Shown here one piece after another: positions 10,965 to 20,568 of a DNA stretch of 64,000 nt. The translations under genes were made by a program, and so were the position numbers. The notes beneath the pieces are model-generated. The model ran no database searches. It was not told the DNA's origin and was given only the letters and a program-made list of their open reading frames with translations. The number at the start of each line of letters is the position of its first letter. Positions within the stretch are counted from its first letter, which is position 1. The stretch lies in assembly GCA_947625615.1 (NCBI GenBank), contig CANQPB010000007.1:16881-80880 (forward strand), in the 5' to 3' direction. Source of the stretch: an uncultured Clostridia bacterium (GTDB taxonomy: Bacteria > Bacillota > Clostridia > Oscillospirales > Ruminococcaceae).

Positions 10965-11058
10965 GGCGCAGCCCCCGCCCGCGCTTCGCGCGGGCTGCCC
11001 CGGCCCCCTCTGGGGGGGCCGGGGGCGCCGTCCCTGCGGGACGGCGCGGGGCTGCGCC
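10965..11058 (-). repeat. GC-rich cloverleaf-type inverted-repeat element A (3' of purL)
   Basis: Outer stem GGCGCAGCCCC/GGGGCTGCGCC (11 bp) enclosing three hairpins: GCCCGCGC-TTC-GCGCGGGC, CCCCGGCCCC..GGGGCCGGGG, GCGCCGTCCC-TGC-GGGACGGCGC. Confidence 0.7.
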
Positions 11059-11081
11059 CCGATTTTGCAGGCTGTGCGATT

Positions 11082-14000
11082 TTACTTAAAGTATTCAACC
11101 GCGGCCCTGAACATGCCTATGTCGTAGTTGCCCGGCACGTTCTTATAGAGCCCCGAGCCTATCCTCTCGGAATGTCCCATTTTGCCGAACACCCTGCCGT
11201 CCGGCGAGGTGATGCCCTCTATTGCATACATCGAGTCGTTCGGGTTGAAGTGAATATCCGAGGTCGCGTTTCCGTCGAGGTCTACATACTGCGTCGCGAC
11301 CTGTCCGTTATCGATAAGTTTTTTGATCATCTCTTCGCTCGCAAGGAAGCGCCCCTCGCCGTGAGATATCGGCACGTTGATGATGTCGCCGACATTCACG
11401 TTTCTGAGCCAAGGCGACTTGTTCGAGGCTATCCTCGTTCTGACTATCCTCGACTGGTGCCGCGAGATGGTGTTGAAGCTGAGGGTGGGGAATGACGGAT
11501 CTGCGTCAAGAATCTCCCCGTATGTCACAAGCCCGAGCTTTATAAGCGCCTGGAAGCCGTTGCATATGCCGCAGATAAGCCCGTCACGCCTGTTCAGCAG
11601 GTTCATGACCTCCTCGCGGATCTTCTGATTGCGGAAGAACGCGCAGATGAATTTTGCCGATCCGTCCGGTTCGTCTCCTCCCGAAAATCCTCCCGGAATG
11701 AATATCATCTGCGAGGTCTTAAGCTCGCTTGCGAATTTTTCCACGCTCTCGGCGATGCCTGCCGCCGAAAGGTTGTTTATAACCGTAATGACCGGCTCGG
11801 CTCCCGCGTCGCGCATGGCTTTCGCGCTGTCATATTCGCAGTTTGTCCCCGGGAATGCCGGGATAAGCACCTTCGGCTTTGCGGTTTTAACGGCAGGGGA
11901 GGCCTTGCTGCGGCCGTCATAGCTTATGTTCGGTATCTTTTCGCCGCCCTGCCTGATATTGCAGCTGTAAACTCCCTCAAGCTTGTCCTCATATGCGCCG
12001 AGCAGCCCGTCGAGCGATACCGCCTCGCCGCCAAAGGAAATAACTCTGTCCTCAACGGTTCTGCCGACAGTTCTGCCTATGTCGCTTCCGTCGGTAAGCT
12101 CGACAAGGAACGCGCCGCACTTAAGCCCGAAGATCTCGTCAAGGCTCATGCCGCGGTCGAATTCAAAGCCGATTCCGTTTCCTATCGCCATCTTGAAGAC
12201 CGCTTCGGCAATTCCGCCGATGCCGGGGGTATAGGCCGAAACCGCTTTACCGCTTCTTATAAGCCCTGTCACCTCCGAGTATACCTCCGTCAGCGACTTC
12301 GTCTCGGGCAGACCGTTTTCGTCGCATTTCGGCTCTATCAGCGCAACGCGGCGGCCCGCGCTCTTAAATTCGGGGGATATGACGTCCGAGGTCTTCCCTG
12401 TGGTAACCGCGAACGAAACGAGCGTCGGCGGCACGTCGAGATCCTCAAAGCTTCCGCTCATAGAATCCTTTCCGCCGATTGCCCCTATACCGAGGTCTAA
12501 CTGCGCCCTGAACGCGCCCAAAAGTGCGGCCAGCGGCTTGCCCCAGCGCTTGCCGTCCCGGCCGGGGTGTTCAAAATATTCCTGGAAGGTCAGGTAAACG
12601 TCCTTGAATTCCGCGCCGGTGGCGATAAGCTTCGAGACCGATTCCACCACCGCCGAATACGCGCCGTGATAGGGGCTCTGCTCGGTCAGATAGGGGTTAT
12701 ATCCCCAGGCCATAAAGGAGCAGTCGTCGGTGTGCTTTTTCTCGACAGAGATCTTCTGCACCATCGCCTGAATCGGCGTCAGCTGATTTTTCCCGCCGAA
12801 GGGCATAAGCACCGTTCCCGCGCCTATCGTCGAATCGAACCTCTCCGAAAGGCCTCTTTTTGAGCATATGTTCAGGTCGCTCGCCATCGAGGTGATGTTT
12901 TCTTTGAATCCGCCGTTTATTTCGCGCGCTTTTAATGCGGGAGCTGCGGGCGTCACGGTAATGTGCTTTTCCGCGCCGTTTGAATTGAGAAACTCCCTGC
13001 TTATGTCAACGATTTTTTTGCCGTTCCAGTTCATCACAAGCCTCGGCTCGCTCTGCACCTTTGCCACCGGGCAGGCCTGCAAATTTTCCTCGTGCGCAAG
13101 CTCAAGGAATCTTTTTACGTCCTCCGGCGCCACAACGACCGCCATTCTCTCCTGAGATTCCGAAATGGCGAGCTCGGTGCCGTCGAGGCCGTCATACTTT
13201 TTCGGCACGGCGTTCAGGTCTATCTCCAGCCCGTCGGCAAGCTCTCCGATGGCCACCGAAACGCCGCCCGCGCCGAAATCGTTGCAGCGCTTTATGAGCT
13301 TAGACGCTTCCGCGTTCCTGAAAAGCCTTTGCAGCTTTCTCTCCTCGGGGGCGTTGCCCTTTTGCACCTCTGCACCGCAGGTCTCAACGGAATGCGCGTT
13401 ATGCGCCTTCGAAGAGCCTGTCGCCCCGCCTATGCCGTCGCGGCCGGTTGAGCCGCCCAGCAGGATAACCACGTCGCCGGGGGCGGGAACCTCTCTGCGG
13501 ACGTTCTCCTGCGGGGTCGCCGCGATGACCGCGCCAATCTCCATTCTCTTCGCGGCATATCCGGGGTGGTAAATCTCATCAACAATGCCGGTGGCGAGGC
13601 CTATCTGGTTGCCGTAGGAGGAATACCCCGCCGCGGCGGTGGTGACAAGCTTTCTCTGCGGAAGCTTGCCGGGAATAGTCTCGGAAACGGGTACTGTCGG
13701 GTCGGCAGCGCCGGTAACACGCATGGCTCCGTAAACATATGACCTCCCCGAGAGGGGATCGCGTATGGCGCCGCCTATGCAGGTTGCCGCGCCGCCGAAC
13801 GGCTCGATCTCGGTCGGGTGGTTGTGCGTCTCGTTTTTAAAGAGAAGAAGCCAAGGCTCCTTTTTGCCGTCCGCCTCGATTTCTATTTTAACCGTGCAGG
13901 CGTTGATCTCCTCCGATTCGTCAAGCTTCGGCAGCTTTCCGACGGATTTCAGATATTTAACCGCTACTGTCGCAAGATCCATAAGGCAGACCGGCTTTTT

Positions 14001-14771
14001 GTCGCCCACCCTGCGGCGCACCTCAAGGTATTCCTCATAGGCCTTCTGCAAAAGCCCGTCCTCGAATTTAACGCCGTCAATGATTGTTAAAAATGTGGTG
14101 TGGCGGCAGTGATCCGACCAGTAGGTGTCAATCATTCTTATCTCGGTGACGGTCGGGTCGCGGTGCTCAGATCTGAAATATTTCTGACAGAATTCAATGT
14201 CGTCAGCGTCCATAGCGAGGTTATAATCCGCGACGAATTTTTCAAGACCCGCCCTGTCAAGGTCAATAAAGCCCTCAAGGGTCTTTGCCTCCGTCGGAAT
14301 GTCATATTTCACGACCAGGGTTTCCGGCTTTTCAAGAGAGGCTTCCCTCGCTTCGACCGGATTGATGACGTATTTTTTTATCTCCGAGATGTCTTCGTCG
14401 CTCAGCTCGCCGTAGAGGCAGTATACCTTTGCCGAGCGTATGAGCGGGCGCTCTCCCTGGGAAATTATCTGAATGCACTGCGCCGCAGAATCCGCGCGCT
14501 GATCGAACTGCCCGGGCAAATATTCCACGGCAAATACGGTCGCGCCGTCGGCGTCAAGCGTCTCGGAGGCGATATCGAGCTGGGGCTCCGAAAAGACGTT
14601 GGCGACGGAGTAGTCGAACAGCTCGCGCGAGATATTCTCGGCGTCATAGCGGTTAATCACCCTGACGCCCTTTAGGCTCTCAATCATCAGCAGCCCGCGG
14701 ATATCTCCCAAAAGCGCTTTGGCCTCGTGGGCAAGCTCCGGCTTCTTCTCAACATATATTCTGTATACCAT
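11082..14771 (-). CDS. purL: Phosphoribosylformylglycinamidine synthase, single-chain form with C-terminal glutaminase
   Basis: 1229 aa; TFLTIIDGVKFED..., FKNETHNHPTEIEPFGGAATCIGGAIRDPLSGR, C-terminal FPGTNCEYDSAKA...GICNGFQALIKLGL glutamine amidotransferase. Confidence 0.95.
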   Translation of the reverse strand: MVYRIYVEKKPELAHEAKALLGDIRGLLMIESLKGVRVINRYDAENISRELFDYSVANVFSEPQLDIASETLDADGATVFAVEYLPGQFDQRADSAAQCIQIISQGERPLIRSAKVYCLYGELSDEDISEIKKYVINPVEAREASLEKPETLVVKYDIPTEAKTLEGFIDLDRAGLEKFVADYNLAMDADDIEFCQKYFRSEHRDPTVTEIRMIDTYWSDHCRHTTFLTIIDGVKFEDGLLQKAYEEYLEVRRRVGDKKPVCLMDLATVAVKYLKSVGKLPKLDESEEINACTVKIEIEADGKKEPWLLLFKNETHNHPTEIEPFGGAATCIGGAIRDPLSGRSYVYGAMRVTGAADPTVPVSETIPGKLPQRKLVTTAAAGYSSYGNQIGLATGIVDEIYHPGYAAKRMEIGAVIAATPQENVRREVPAPGDVVILLGGSTGRDGIGGATGSSKAHNAHSVETCGAEVQKGNAPEERKLQRLFRNAEASKLIKRCNDFGAGGVSVAIGELADGLEIDLNAVPKKYDGLDGTELAISESQERMAVVVAPEDVKRFLELAHEENLQACPVAKVQSEPRLVMNWNGKKIVDISREFLNSNGAEKHITVTPAAPALKAREINGGFKENITSMASDLNICSKRGLSERFDSTIGAGTVLMPFGGKNQLTPIQAMVQKISVEKKHTDDCSFMAWGYNPYLTEQSPYHGAYSAVVESVSKLIATGAEFKDVYLTFQEYFEHPGRDGKRWGKPLAALLGAFRAQLDLGIGAIGGKDSMSGSFEDLDVPPTLVSFAVTTGKTSDVISPEFKSAGRRVALIEPKCDENGLPETKSLTEVYSEVTGLIRSGKAVSAYTPGIGGIAEAVFKMAIGNGIGFEFDRGMSLDEIFGLKCGAFLVELTDGSDIGRTVGRTVEDRVISFGGEAVSLDGLLGAYEDKLEGVYSCNIRQGGEKIPNISYDGRSKASPAVKTAKPKVLIPAFPGTNCEYDSAKAMRDAGAEPVITVINNLSAAGIAESVEKFASELKTSQMIFIPGGFSGGDEPDGSAKFICAFFRNQKIREEVMNLLNRRDGLICGICNGFQALIKLGLVTYGEILDADPSFPTLSFNTISRHQSRIVRTRIASNKSPWLRNVNVGDIINVPISHGEGRFLASEEMIKKLIDNGQVATQYVDLDGNATSDIHFNPNDSMYAIEGITSPDGRVFGKMGHSERIGSGLYKNVPGNYDIGMFRAAVEYFK

Positions 14772-14773
14772 TT

Positions 14774-16057
14774 TTATCTCCTCTGTCTGTGTAGGAATTC
14801 AAGAGCTTTTTTGCCTATGTCGCGGCGGTAGTAGGCGTTTTCAAAGCTTATCTTTTCGCATTTTTTATACGCCTCGGCGACGGCCTCTTCAAGGTCTTTT
14901 CCGCACGCCGTAACGCCCAAAACTCGCCCGCCGGAGGTCAGAAGCCTGTTTCCGTCAAGCTTTGCCCCCGCGACATATACTGAGGACTTAAGCCCGTCGG
15001 GAATTGTAATCTCAAAGCCCTTTTCATATTTTTCGGGATATCCCGATGAGGCCATTATAACGCAGCAGGCCGCGCCGTCGGAAAATTCCACGGGGACGTC
15101 CTTTAAATTGCCGTTCGTCGTCGCGAGCATAATGTTAAGTAAATCCGATTTCAGAAGCGGCAGCACCACCTGTGTCTCTGGGTCTCCGAAGCGGCAGTTA
15201 TATTCAACCACCTTCGGACCCTCGGGGGTTATCATCAGCCCGAAGTAGAGGCAGCCCTTAAAGGGCCTTCCCTCGGCTTTCATGGCCTTGACTGTCGGCA
15301 GAATTATCCTCTCCATTGCCTGCTTATGGACTTCGGGGGTGTAATAGGGGCTCGGGGCGACGGTGCCCATGCCGCCGGTGTTAAGGCCCTCGTCGTTGTC
15401 GTGCGCGCGCTTGTGATCGGTCGAGGGAACCATAGGTATAACGGTCTCGCCGTCGGTAAAGGAGAGCACCGAAACTTCCGGGCCGGTCATGAATTCCTCA
15501 ATGACGATTCTGTCGCCGCTCGCGCCGAATTTTTTGTCCTGCATAATTTCGTGGACGGCGTTCTTGGCCTCGTCTTTAGTCATGCAGACCAAAGCGCCCT
15601 TTCCGAGGGCGGGGCCGTCGGCTTTCACGACGGTGGGAATCTTTGCGGTCTCAAGGTATTCAAGGGCCTTTTCGGCGTCGGTGAACACCTCATACTCCGC
15701 CGTGGGGATATTGTTTCTTCGCATGAAATCTTTGGAGAACACCTTTGAGCCCTCGATTATCGCGGCCTTTTTGTCGGGTCCGAAGCAGGGGACGCCGACT
15801 GCGTTGAGCTCGTCTACGCAGCCCATTACAAGGGGGTCGTCCTGTGCGACGACAGCGTAATCGACGGCATTATCCTTTGCAAAAGAAACTATCGCGGGGA
15901 TATCGGTGGAGGAAATCGGCACGCACTCGGCGTCGGCGGCAATCCCGCCGTTTCCGGGAAGGCAGTATATTTTTTCAACGGAGGAATTTTCGGCGAGCTT
16001 TTTTATTATAGCGTGTTCGCGGCCGCCTCCGCCTACAACCATTATTTTCATAGTCAA
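14774..16057 (-). CDS. purD: Phosphoribosylamine-glycine ligase
   Basis: MKIMVVGGGGREHAIIKKL, GLNTGGMGTVAPSP, NCRFGDPETQVVLP. Confidence 0.96.
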   Translation of the reverse strand: MTMKIMVVGGGGREHAIIKKLAENSSVEKIYCLPGNGGIAADAECVPISSTDIPAIVSFAKDNAVDYAVVAQDDPLVMGCVDELNAVGVPCFGPDKKAAIIEGSKVFSKDFMRRNNIPTAEYEVFTDAEKALEYLETAKIPTVVKADGPALGKGALVCMTKDEAKNAVHEIMQDKKFGASGDRIVIEEFMTGPEVSVLSFTDGETVIPMVPSTDHKRAHDNDEGLNTGGMGTVAPSPYYTPEVHKQAMERIILPTVKAMKAEGRPFKGCLYFGLMITPEGPKVVEYNCRFGDPETQVVLPLLKSDLLNIMLATTNGNLKDVPVEFSDGAACCVIMASSGYPEKYEKGFEITIPDGLKSSVYVAGAKLDGNRLLTSGGRVLGVTACGKDLEEAVAEAYKKCEKISFENAYYRRDIGKKALEFLHRQRR

Positions 16058-16126
16058 TGCTCCTAAACTGAAAATTTCGCCGGCTGCATTACGGCCGCAG
16101 CGCGGCTATAGGCCTTTTTTGCGGGC

Positions 16127-16211
16127 GGTGCGCGTCGCTCAGCTGTCATGGCGGGTAACTCCGGGCTTTCATCGCCCCACCCGCCCGCCGCTTTGCTGAG
16201 CGACGCGCACC
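16127..16211. repeat. Long perfect inverted repeat in the purD-glyA intergenic region
   Basis: 17-bp arms GGTGCGCGTCGCTCAGC / GCTGAGCGACGCGCACC, with inner hairpin GGCGGGT/ACCCGCC. Confidence 0.75.
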
Positions 16212-16221
16212 CGTAGTCAAG

Positions 16222-17463
16222 TCAATAGCAGTCCCCGTATATTGGGAATTTCTTGCAGAGCTCCTGAACCTCTTTCGAGACTCTTTCCTTCTGCCCCTCA
16301 AAATCGGTGACGACGTCGTGGATCCACCCGGCGATCTTTACCATCTCCGCCTCTTTGAATCCGCGAGATGTTACCGCCGGAGTGCCTATCCTTATGCCGC
16401 TGGTGATGAACGGGCTTTGGGGGTCGTTCGGAACGGCGTTCTTGTTAGCGGTGATGTGCACCTCGTCGAGGTTGTGCTCAAGCTGCTTTCCGGTGATGCC
16501 GAAATTCTGCAAATCAATAAGCATGAGGTGGTTGTCCGTTCCGCCCGAGACAAGGTTGAAGCCGCGCGCTTTAAGCTCTTCGGCGAGCTTCGCCGCGTTT
16601 TTGACGATCTGCTGCTGATATTCCTTGAATTCCGGCTGCAAGGCCTCCTTAAAGGCGACGGCCTTTGCGGCGATAATGTGCATAAGCGGGCCGCCCTGAA
16701 TTCCCGGAAAGATGGCCTTGTCTATGGCCTTTGCAAGCTCCTCTTTGCAGAGTATCATTCCTCCGCGAGGGCCTCTTAGGGTCTTGTGGGTGGTGGTGGT
16801 TACGACGTCGGCATAGGGCACGGGATTCTGGTGGAGCCCCGCGGCGACAAGTCCCGCGATGTGCGCCATGTCGACCATAAGGTATGCGCCGACCTTCTTT
16901 GCAATTTTTCCGAATCTCTCAAAGTCGATGGCCCTCGGGTAAGCCGAAGCGCCCGCAAGTATCAGCTTGGGCTTGCATTCCTCGGCAAGCCTTTCAACCT
17001 CGTCATAGTTGATCCTGCCGTCGTCGCCGACGCCGTAGGGGACTATCTTGAAGTATTTGCCAGAGATGTTTACCGGCGAGCCGTGAGAAAGGTGTCCGCC
17101 GTGGGCAAGGCTCATCGAAAGAACGGTGTCGCCCGGCTGCAAAAGCGCGAAGAATACCGCAAGGTTTGCCGAAGCGCCGCTGTGAGGCTGCACGTTCGCA
17201 TGCTCCGCCCCGAACAGCTCGCAGGCGCGGCTGCGGGCAATCTCCTCAACCTCGTCGACATACTGGCAGCCGCCGTAATAGCGGTGCGCGGGATATCCTT
17301 CCGCATATTTGTTCGTCAGAACCGTTCCCGCCGCCAAAAGCACTCCTTTGGAGACAATGTTCTCCGAGGCTATAAGCTCGATATTGTGCTGCTGCCTTTT
17401 CAGCTCGCGTTCCGAAGCGGCGTAAATTTCCTCGTCATACTGTTTAAGTTCCTTGAAATCCAT
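16222..17463 (-). CDS. glyA: Serine hydroxymethyltransferase
   Basis: [54 protein letters not shown]. Confidence 0.97.
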   Translation of the reverse strand: MDFKELKQYDEEIYAASERELKRQQHNIELIASENIVSKGVLLAAGTVLTNKYAEGYPAHRYYGGCQYVDEVEEIARSRACELFGAEHANVQPHSGASANLAVFFALLQPGDTVLSMSLAHGGHLSHGSPVNISGKYFKIVPYGVGDDGRINYDEVERLAEECKPKLILAGASAYPRAIDFERFGKIAKKVGAYLMVDMAHIAGLVAAGLHQNPVPYADVVTTTTHKTLRGPRGGMILCKEELAKAIDKAIFPGIQGGPLMHIIAAKAVAFKEALQPEFKEYQQQIVKNAAKLAEELKARGFNLVSGGTDNHLMLIDLQNFGITGKQLEHNLDEVHITANKNAVPNDPQSPFITSGIRIGTPAVTSRGFKEAEMVKIAGWIHDVVTDFEGQKERVSKEVQELCKKFPIYGDCY

Positions 17464-17507
17464 CTTTAAACCCCTTTCAATTGTCGGTTGTCGGTATTGT
17501 TTTTAAA

Positions 17508-18695
17508 TCAGTGGTGGAATAGCCTCATGCCGGTGAAGGACATCACCATGTTGTATTTGTTCGCGGTCGCGATAACTGCGTCGTCCCTTACCGATCCTCC
17601 CGGCTCTGCGACGTAGCATACGCCCGAGCGGTGAGCTCTTTCAATATTGTCGTCAAACGGGAAGAACGCGTCTGAGCCGAGGGCCACCCCGGTTATCGAG
17701 GCGAGATATTCCTTGGCCTCTTCGTCGGTGAGGGGCTCGGGCCTTTCGGTGAAGTAGCGCTGCCACACTCCGTCGGCGCAAACGTCCTCCTCGTTTTTGT
17801 TGATGTATCCGTCGATGACGTTGTCGCGGTCGGGGCGCTTTATTTCCGGCTTAAAGGGCAGATTCAGCACCTTTTCATGCTGCCTTAAGAACCAGGTGTC
17901 TGCCTTTGTGCCCGCAAGGCGGGTGCAGTGAATCCTCGACTGCTGCCCGGCGCCCACGCCGATGGCCTGGCCGTCGTATGCATAGCATACCGAATTCGAC
18001 TGCGTATATTTCAGCGTTATAAGCGAGATTATAAGGTCTCTTGCGGCCTCGTCCGAGAGATCCTTGTTTTCGGTGACTATGTTGCTCAGAAGCTCGCGGT
18101 CAATCTTGAAGTTGTTGCGGCCCTGTTCAAAGGTGATTCCGAACACCTGCTTGTGCTCAATGGGCTCAGGCACATAGTCGGGATCGATTTTTAAGATCGT
18201 ATAGTTGCCGCTCTTTTTGGTCTTCAGAATTTCGAGCGCCTCCGGCTCATATCCCGGGGCGATGATTCCGTCCGAGACCTCTCTTTTCAGCATCGTAGCC
18301 GTGGTGACGTCGCAGACGTCGGAGAGCGCCACCCAGTCGCCGAAGGAGCACATTCTGTCGGTGCCTCTTGCCCTCGCATATGCGCAGGCGAGAGGGGAAT
18401 CGTCGAGACCCTTGATGTCGTCTACAAAGCAGGCTTTTTTGAGTTTTTCGGGCAGGGGAATGCCCACCGCCGCCGACGTCGGGCTGACGTGCTTAAATGA
18501 CGTCACCGCCGGAAGCCCGAGGGCCTCCTTAAGCTCCTTTACGAGCTGCCAGGAATTGAACGCGTCCAAAAGATTGATGTAGCCGGGCTTGCCGTTTAAA
18601 ATTTCAAAGGGCAGCTCGCCGCCGTTTTCCATGAACACCCGCGACGGCTTCTGATTGGGGTTGCACCCGTATTTAAGCAGAACTTCGTTTGACAT
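17508..18695 (-). CDS. AICAR formyltransferase, single-domain (no N-terminal MGS/IMP cyclohydrolase domain)
   Basis: LKYGCNPNQKP, TSFKHVSPTSAAVG, VGAGQQSRIHCTRLAG; 395 aa. Confidence 0.88.
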   Translation of the reverse strand: MSNEVLLKYGCNPNQKPSRVFMENGGELPFEILNGKPGYINLLDAFNSWQLVKELKEALGLPAVTSFKHVSPTSAAVGIPLPEKLKKACFVDDIKGLDDSPLACAYARARGTDRMCSFGDWVALSDVCDVTTATMLKREVSDGIIAPGYEPEALEILKTKKSGNYTILKIDPDYVPEPIEHKQVFGITFEQGRNNFKIDRELLSNIVTENKDLSDEAARDLIISLITLKYTQSNSVCYAYDGQAIGVGAGQQSRIHCTRLAGTKADTWFLRQHEKVLNLPFKPEIKRPDRDNVIDGYINKNEEDVCADGVWQRYFTERPEPLTDEEAKEYLASITGVALGSDAFFPFDDNIERAHRSGVCYVAEPGGSVRDDAVIATANKYNMVMSFTGMRLFHH

Positions 18696-18707
18696 GATCT
18701 CTCTCCT

Positions 18708-19424
18708 TTACTTTATGTACTTATTGATTATTTTCTGGCTCACGCTACCTGTCTCGATATCGGTATATCTCACGAACAGCGAAATTTTATTGTCCTCGTT
18801 AAGCGATTCCCAGATGTCGTTTGCAAATTCTTGGGCGTTGTTCGGAATTTTAACGCGCTCAGGCTCGCCCTGGAAAGTCGGCAGGGGATTGCCGTCGCCG
18901 ACATATGTGTGGATAAAATGCCCGAGGCCGGCGATAGGCGAATATTCAAAGGTATATCTTGCGCATGCCGAACCCGCAGCGTCCTCGCTCTTTAAAATCG
19001 ACATCTTATAGCTGTAGCCCTGCGAAAAATCGAGCTCCGCCGAAATTCTCGGCGTGAGGTTCGGCGCGTCCGGCTCGAACTCGCGAGTTCTTAAGGCACC
19101 CGAAAAGTCGCTTCCCAGGCGGATCCCCTCGACAATGGTGTCGGTCTGATCGCCGTTTGTGACTATAAGCTTTTTGCCGATTTTTCGCACCGCCGCGTAG
19201 ATGATAAGGCTCGGATCCTCAACCTTCGAGGCGTCGAACGGCTCGGTGAAGACGGCGCCGTCATGCTCGGCGAATACGCGGTTGCGGCTGTTTGCCGATC
19301 TTCCCATTATAAAATAGGCCGTCACGGCGCTCCTTCCGTCCTCAGACATTCCCGCGATGATGCCTCTGCCGACATAGGGGTCGCGCGTAAGCTCTTTGAT
19401 CGTGTTGATTTTGTAGATGTCCAT
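18708..19424 (-). CDS. IMP cyclohydrolase, PurO-like
   Basis: PYVGRGIIAGMSEDGRSAVTAYFIMGRSANSRNRVF; adjacent to lone AICAR formyltransferase. Confidence 0.8.
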   Translation of the reverse strand: MDIYKINTIKELTRDPYVGRGIIAGMSEDGRSAVTAYFIMGRSANSRNRVFAEHDGAVFTEPFDASKVEDPSLIIYAAVRKIGKKLIVTNGDQTDTIVEGIRLGSDFSGALRTREFEPDAPNLTPRISAELDFSQGYSYKMSILKSEDAAGSACARYTFEYSPIAGLGHFIHTYVGDGNPLPTFQGEPERVKIPNNAQEFANDIWESLNEDNKISLFVRYTDIETGSVSQKIINKYIK

Positions 19425-19425
19425 T

Positions 19426-20559
19426 TTACTCTCCCTTTACAAGTCCGTAGACGTATTCATTATAAAGCTTGCCGTTCTTATAAAACGCGTCTCTTAAGAC
19501 GCCCTCAAGCTCAAAGCCCGCCTTTTCAAGCACTCTTCGGCTCGCCATATTCGGCTCAAATATCGTTCCCTCGATGCGCGAAATATCAAGCTTTTCAAAT
19601 GCTTCGGCGCAAATTCGCTTTGCGGCTTCGGTCATGATGCCTCTGCCGTAAAACTCGGGTATCAGGCAGTAGCCGATGACGCCGACTTTCGAGCACAGAT
19701 CGCTCCGCTTTTCCACCGAGATATTGCCGACCGCCTTGCCGTCAACAACTATTCCGTAAAAAATTCCGGTATTTTTCGCTTCGCCCTTTTGCGCCATTTC
19801 GGTGATGAACCACTCGGCGTCTTTTTCGGTATATGGGTTCGGAATACCGTCGGTGAGATATTTTCTGTCGACTTTGTTGATCGTTTCGGCAAGGCCGGCG
19901 GCGTCCGAAAGCTCCCACTTTCTGAGGGTAAAGCTCGGGGTTTCAGGCTTCTTTTCGTTCAAAAGCCTCCGGCAGAGCTTTTCCGCGGCCTCGGGCAAAA
20001 GCTTCCACTCCGCCTGCTCCATAATTCTGCGCTGGAGCTTTTCCGGCGTGTCGCCCTCCTTTACCTCAACGGCCTTTTGTGCCAAAATCTCGCCGCCGTC
20101 GCACACCTCGTTGACAAGGTGCACCGTCGCGCCGGAAACCTTAACTCCCTTTTTAAGGGCCTCCTCGTGCACTTTAAGCCCATAGTAGCCCTTTCCGCAG
20201 AAGGAGGGTATCAGCGCCGGGTGTACGTTTATAATGCGGTTTGCATACCGCTTTGTGAAGTCCTCCGAGAGTATAGACATGAATCCCGCAAGAATTATCA
20301 CCTCGGCGCCGTGATCTTCAAGTGCCTTGACGATTCCCGCCTCGAATTCCGAAAGATCCCGGCAGTCCTTTCTCGATATCGTCAGCGCGTCTATCCCGGC
20401 ATTTTTTGCCCTCTCGAGGGCATATGCCCCTGCCTTTGAGGATATCACGCAGACGATCTCGCCGCTTGTCAGAACGCCCGACTTCTCGGCGTCGATAAGA
20501 GCCTGCAAATTAGTTCCTCCGCCCGAGACTAAAACGGCTATCCGAATTTTTCTGTTCAT
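19426..20559 (-). CDS. purN: Phosphoribosylglycinamide formyltransferase fused to C-terminal GNAT acetyltransferase domain
   Basis: N-term IRIAVLVSGGGTNLQALID...INVHPALIPSFCGKGYYG...GATVHLVNEVCDGG; C-term TLRKWELSDAAGLAE...IGYCLIPEFYGRGIMTEAAKRI...NMASRRVLEKAGFELEGVLRD. Confidence 0.92.
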   Translation of the reverse strand: MNRKIRIAVLVSGGGTNLQALIDAEKSGVLTSGEIVCVISSKAGAYALERAKNAGIDALTISRKDCRDLSEFEAGIVKALEDHGAEVIILAGFMSILSEDFTKRYANRIINVHPALIPSFCGKGYYGLKVHEEALKKGVKVSGATVHLVNEVCDGGEILAQKAVEVKEGDTPEKLQRRIMEQAEWKLLPEAAEKLCRRLLNEKKPETPSFTLRKWELSDAAGLAETINKVDRKYLTDGIPNPYTEKDAEWFITEMAQKGEAKNTGIFYGIVVDGKAVGNISVEKRSDLCSKVGVIGYCLIPEFYGRGIMTEAAKRICAEAFEKLDISRIEGTIFEPNMASRRVLEKAGFELEGVLRDAFYKNGKLYNEYVYGLVKGE

Positions 20560-20568
20560 ATCAGTTTC

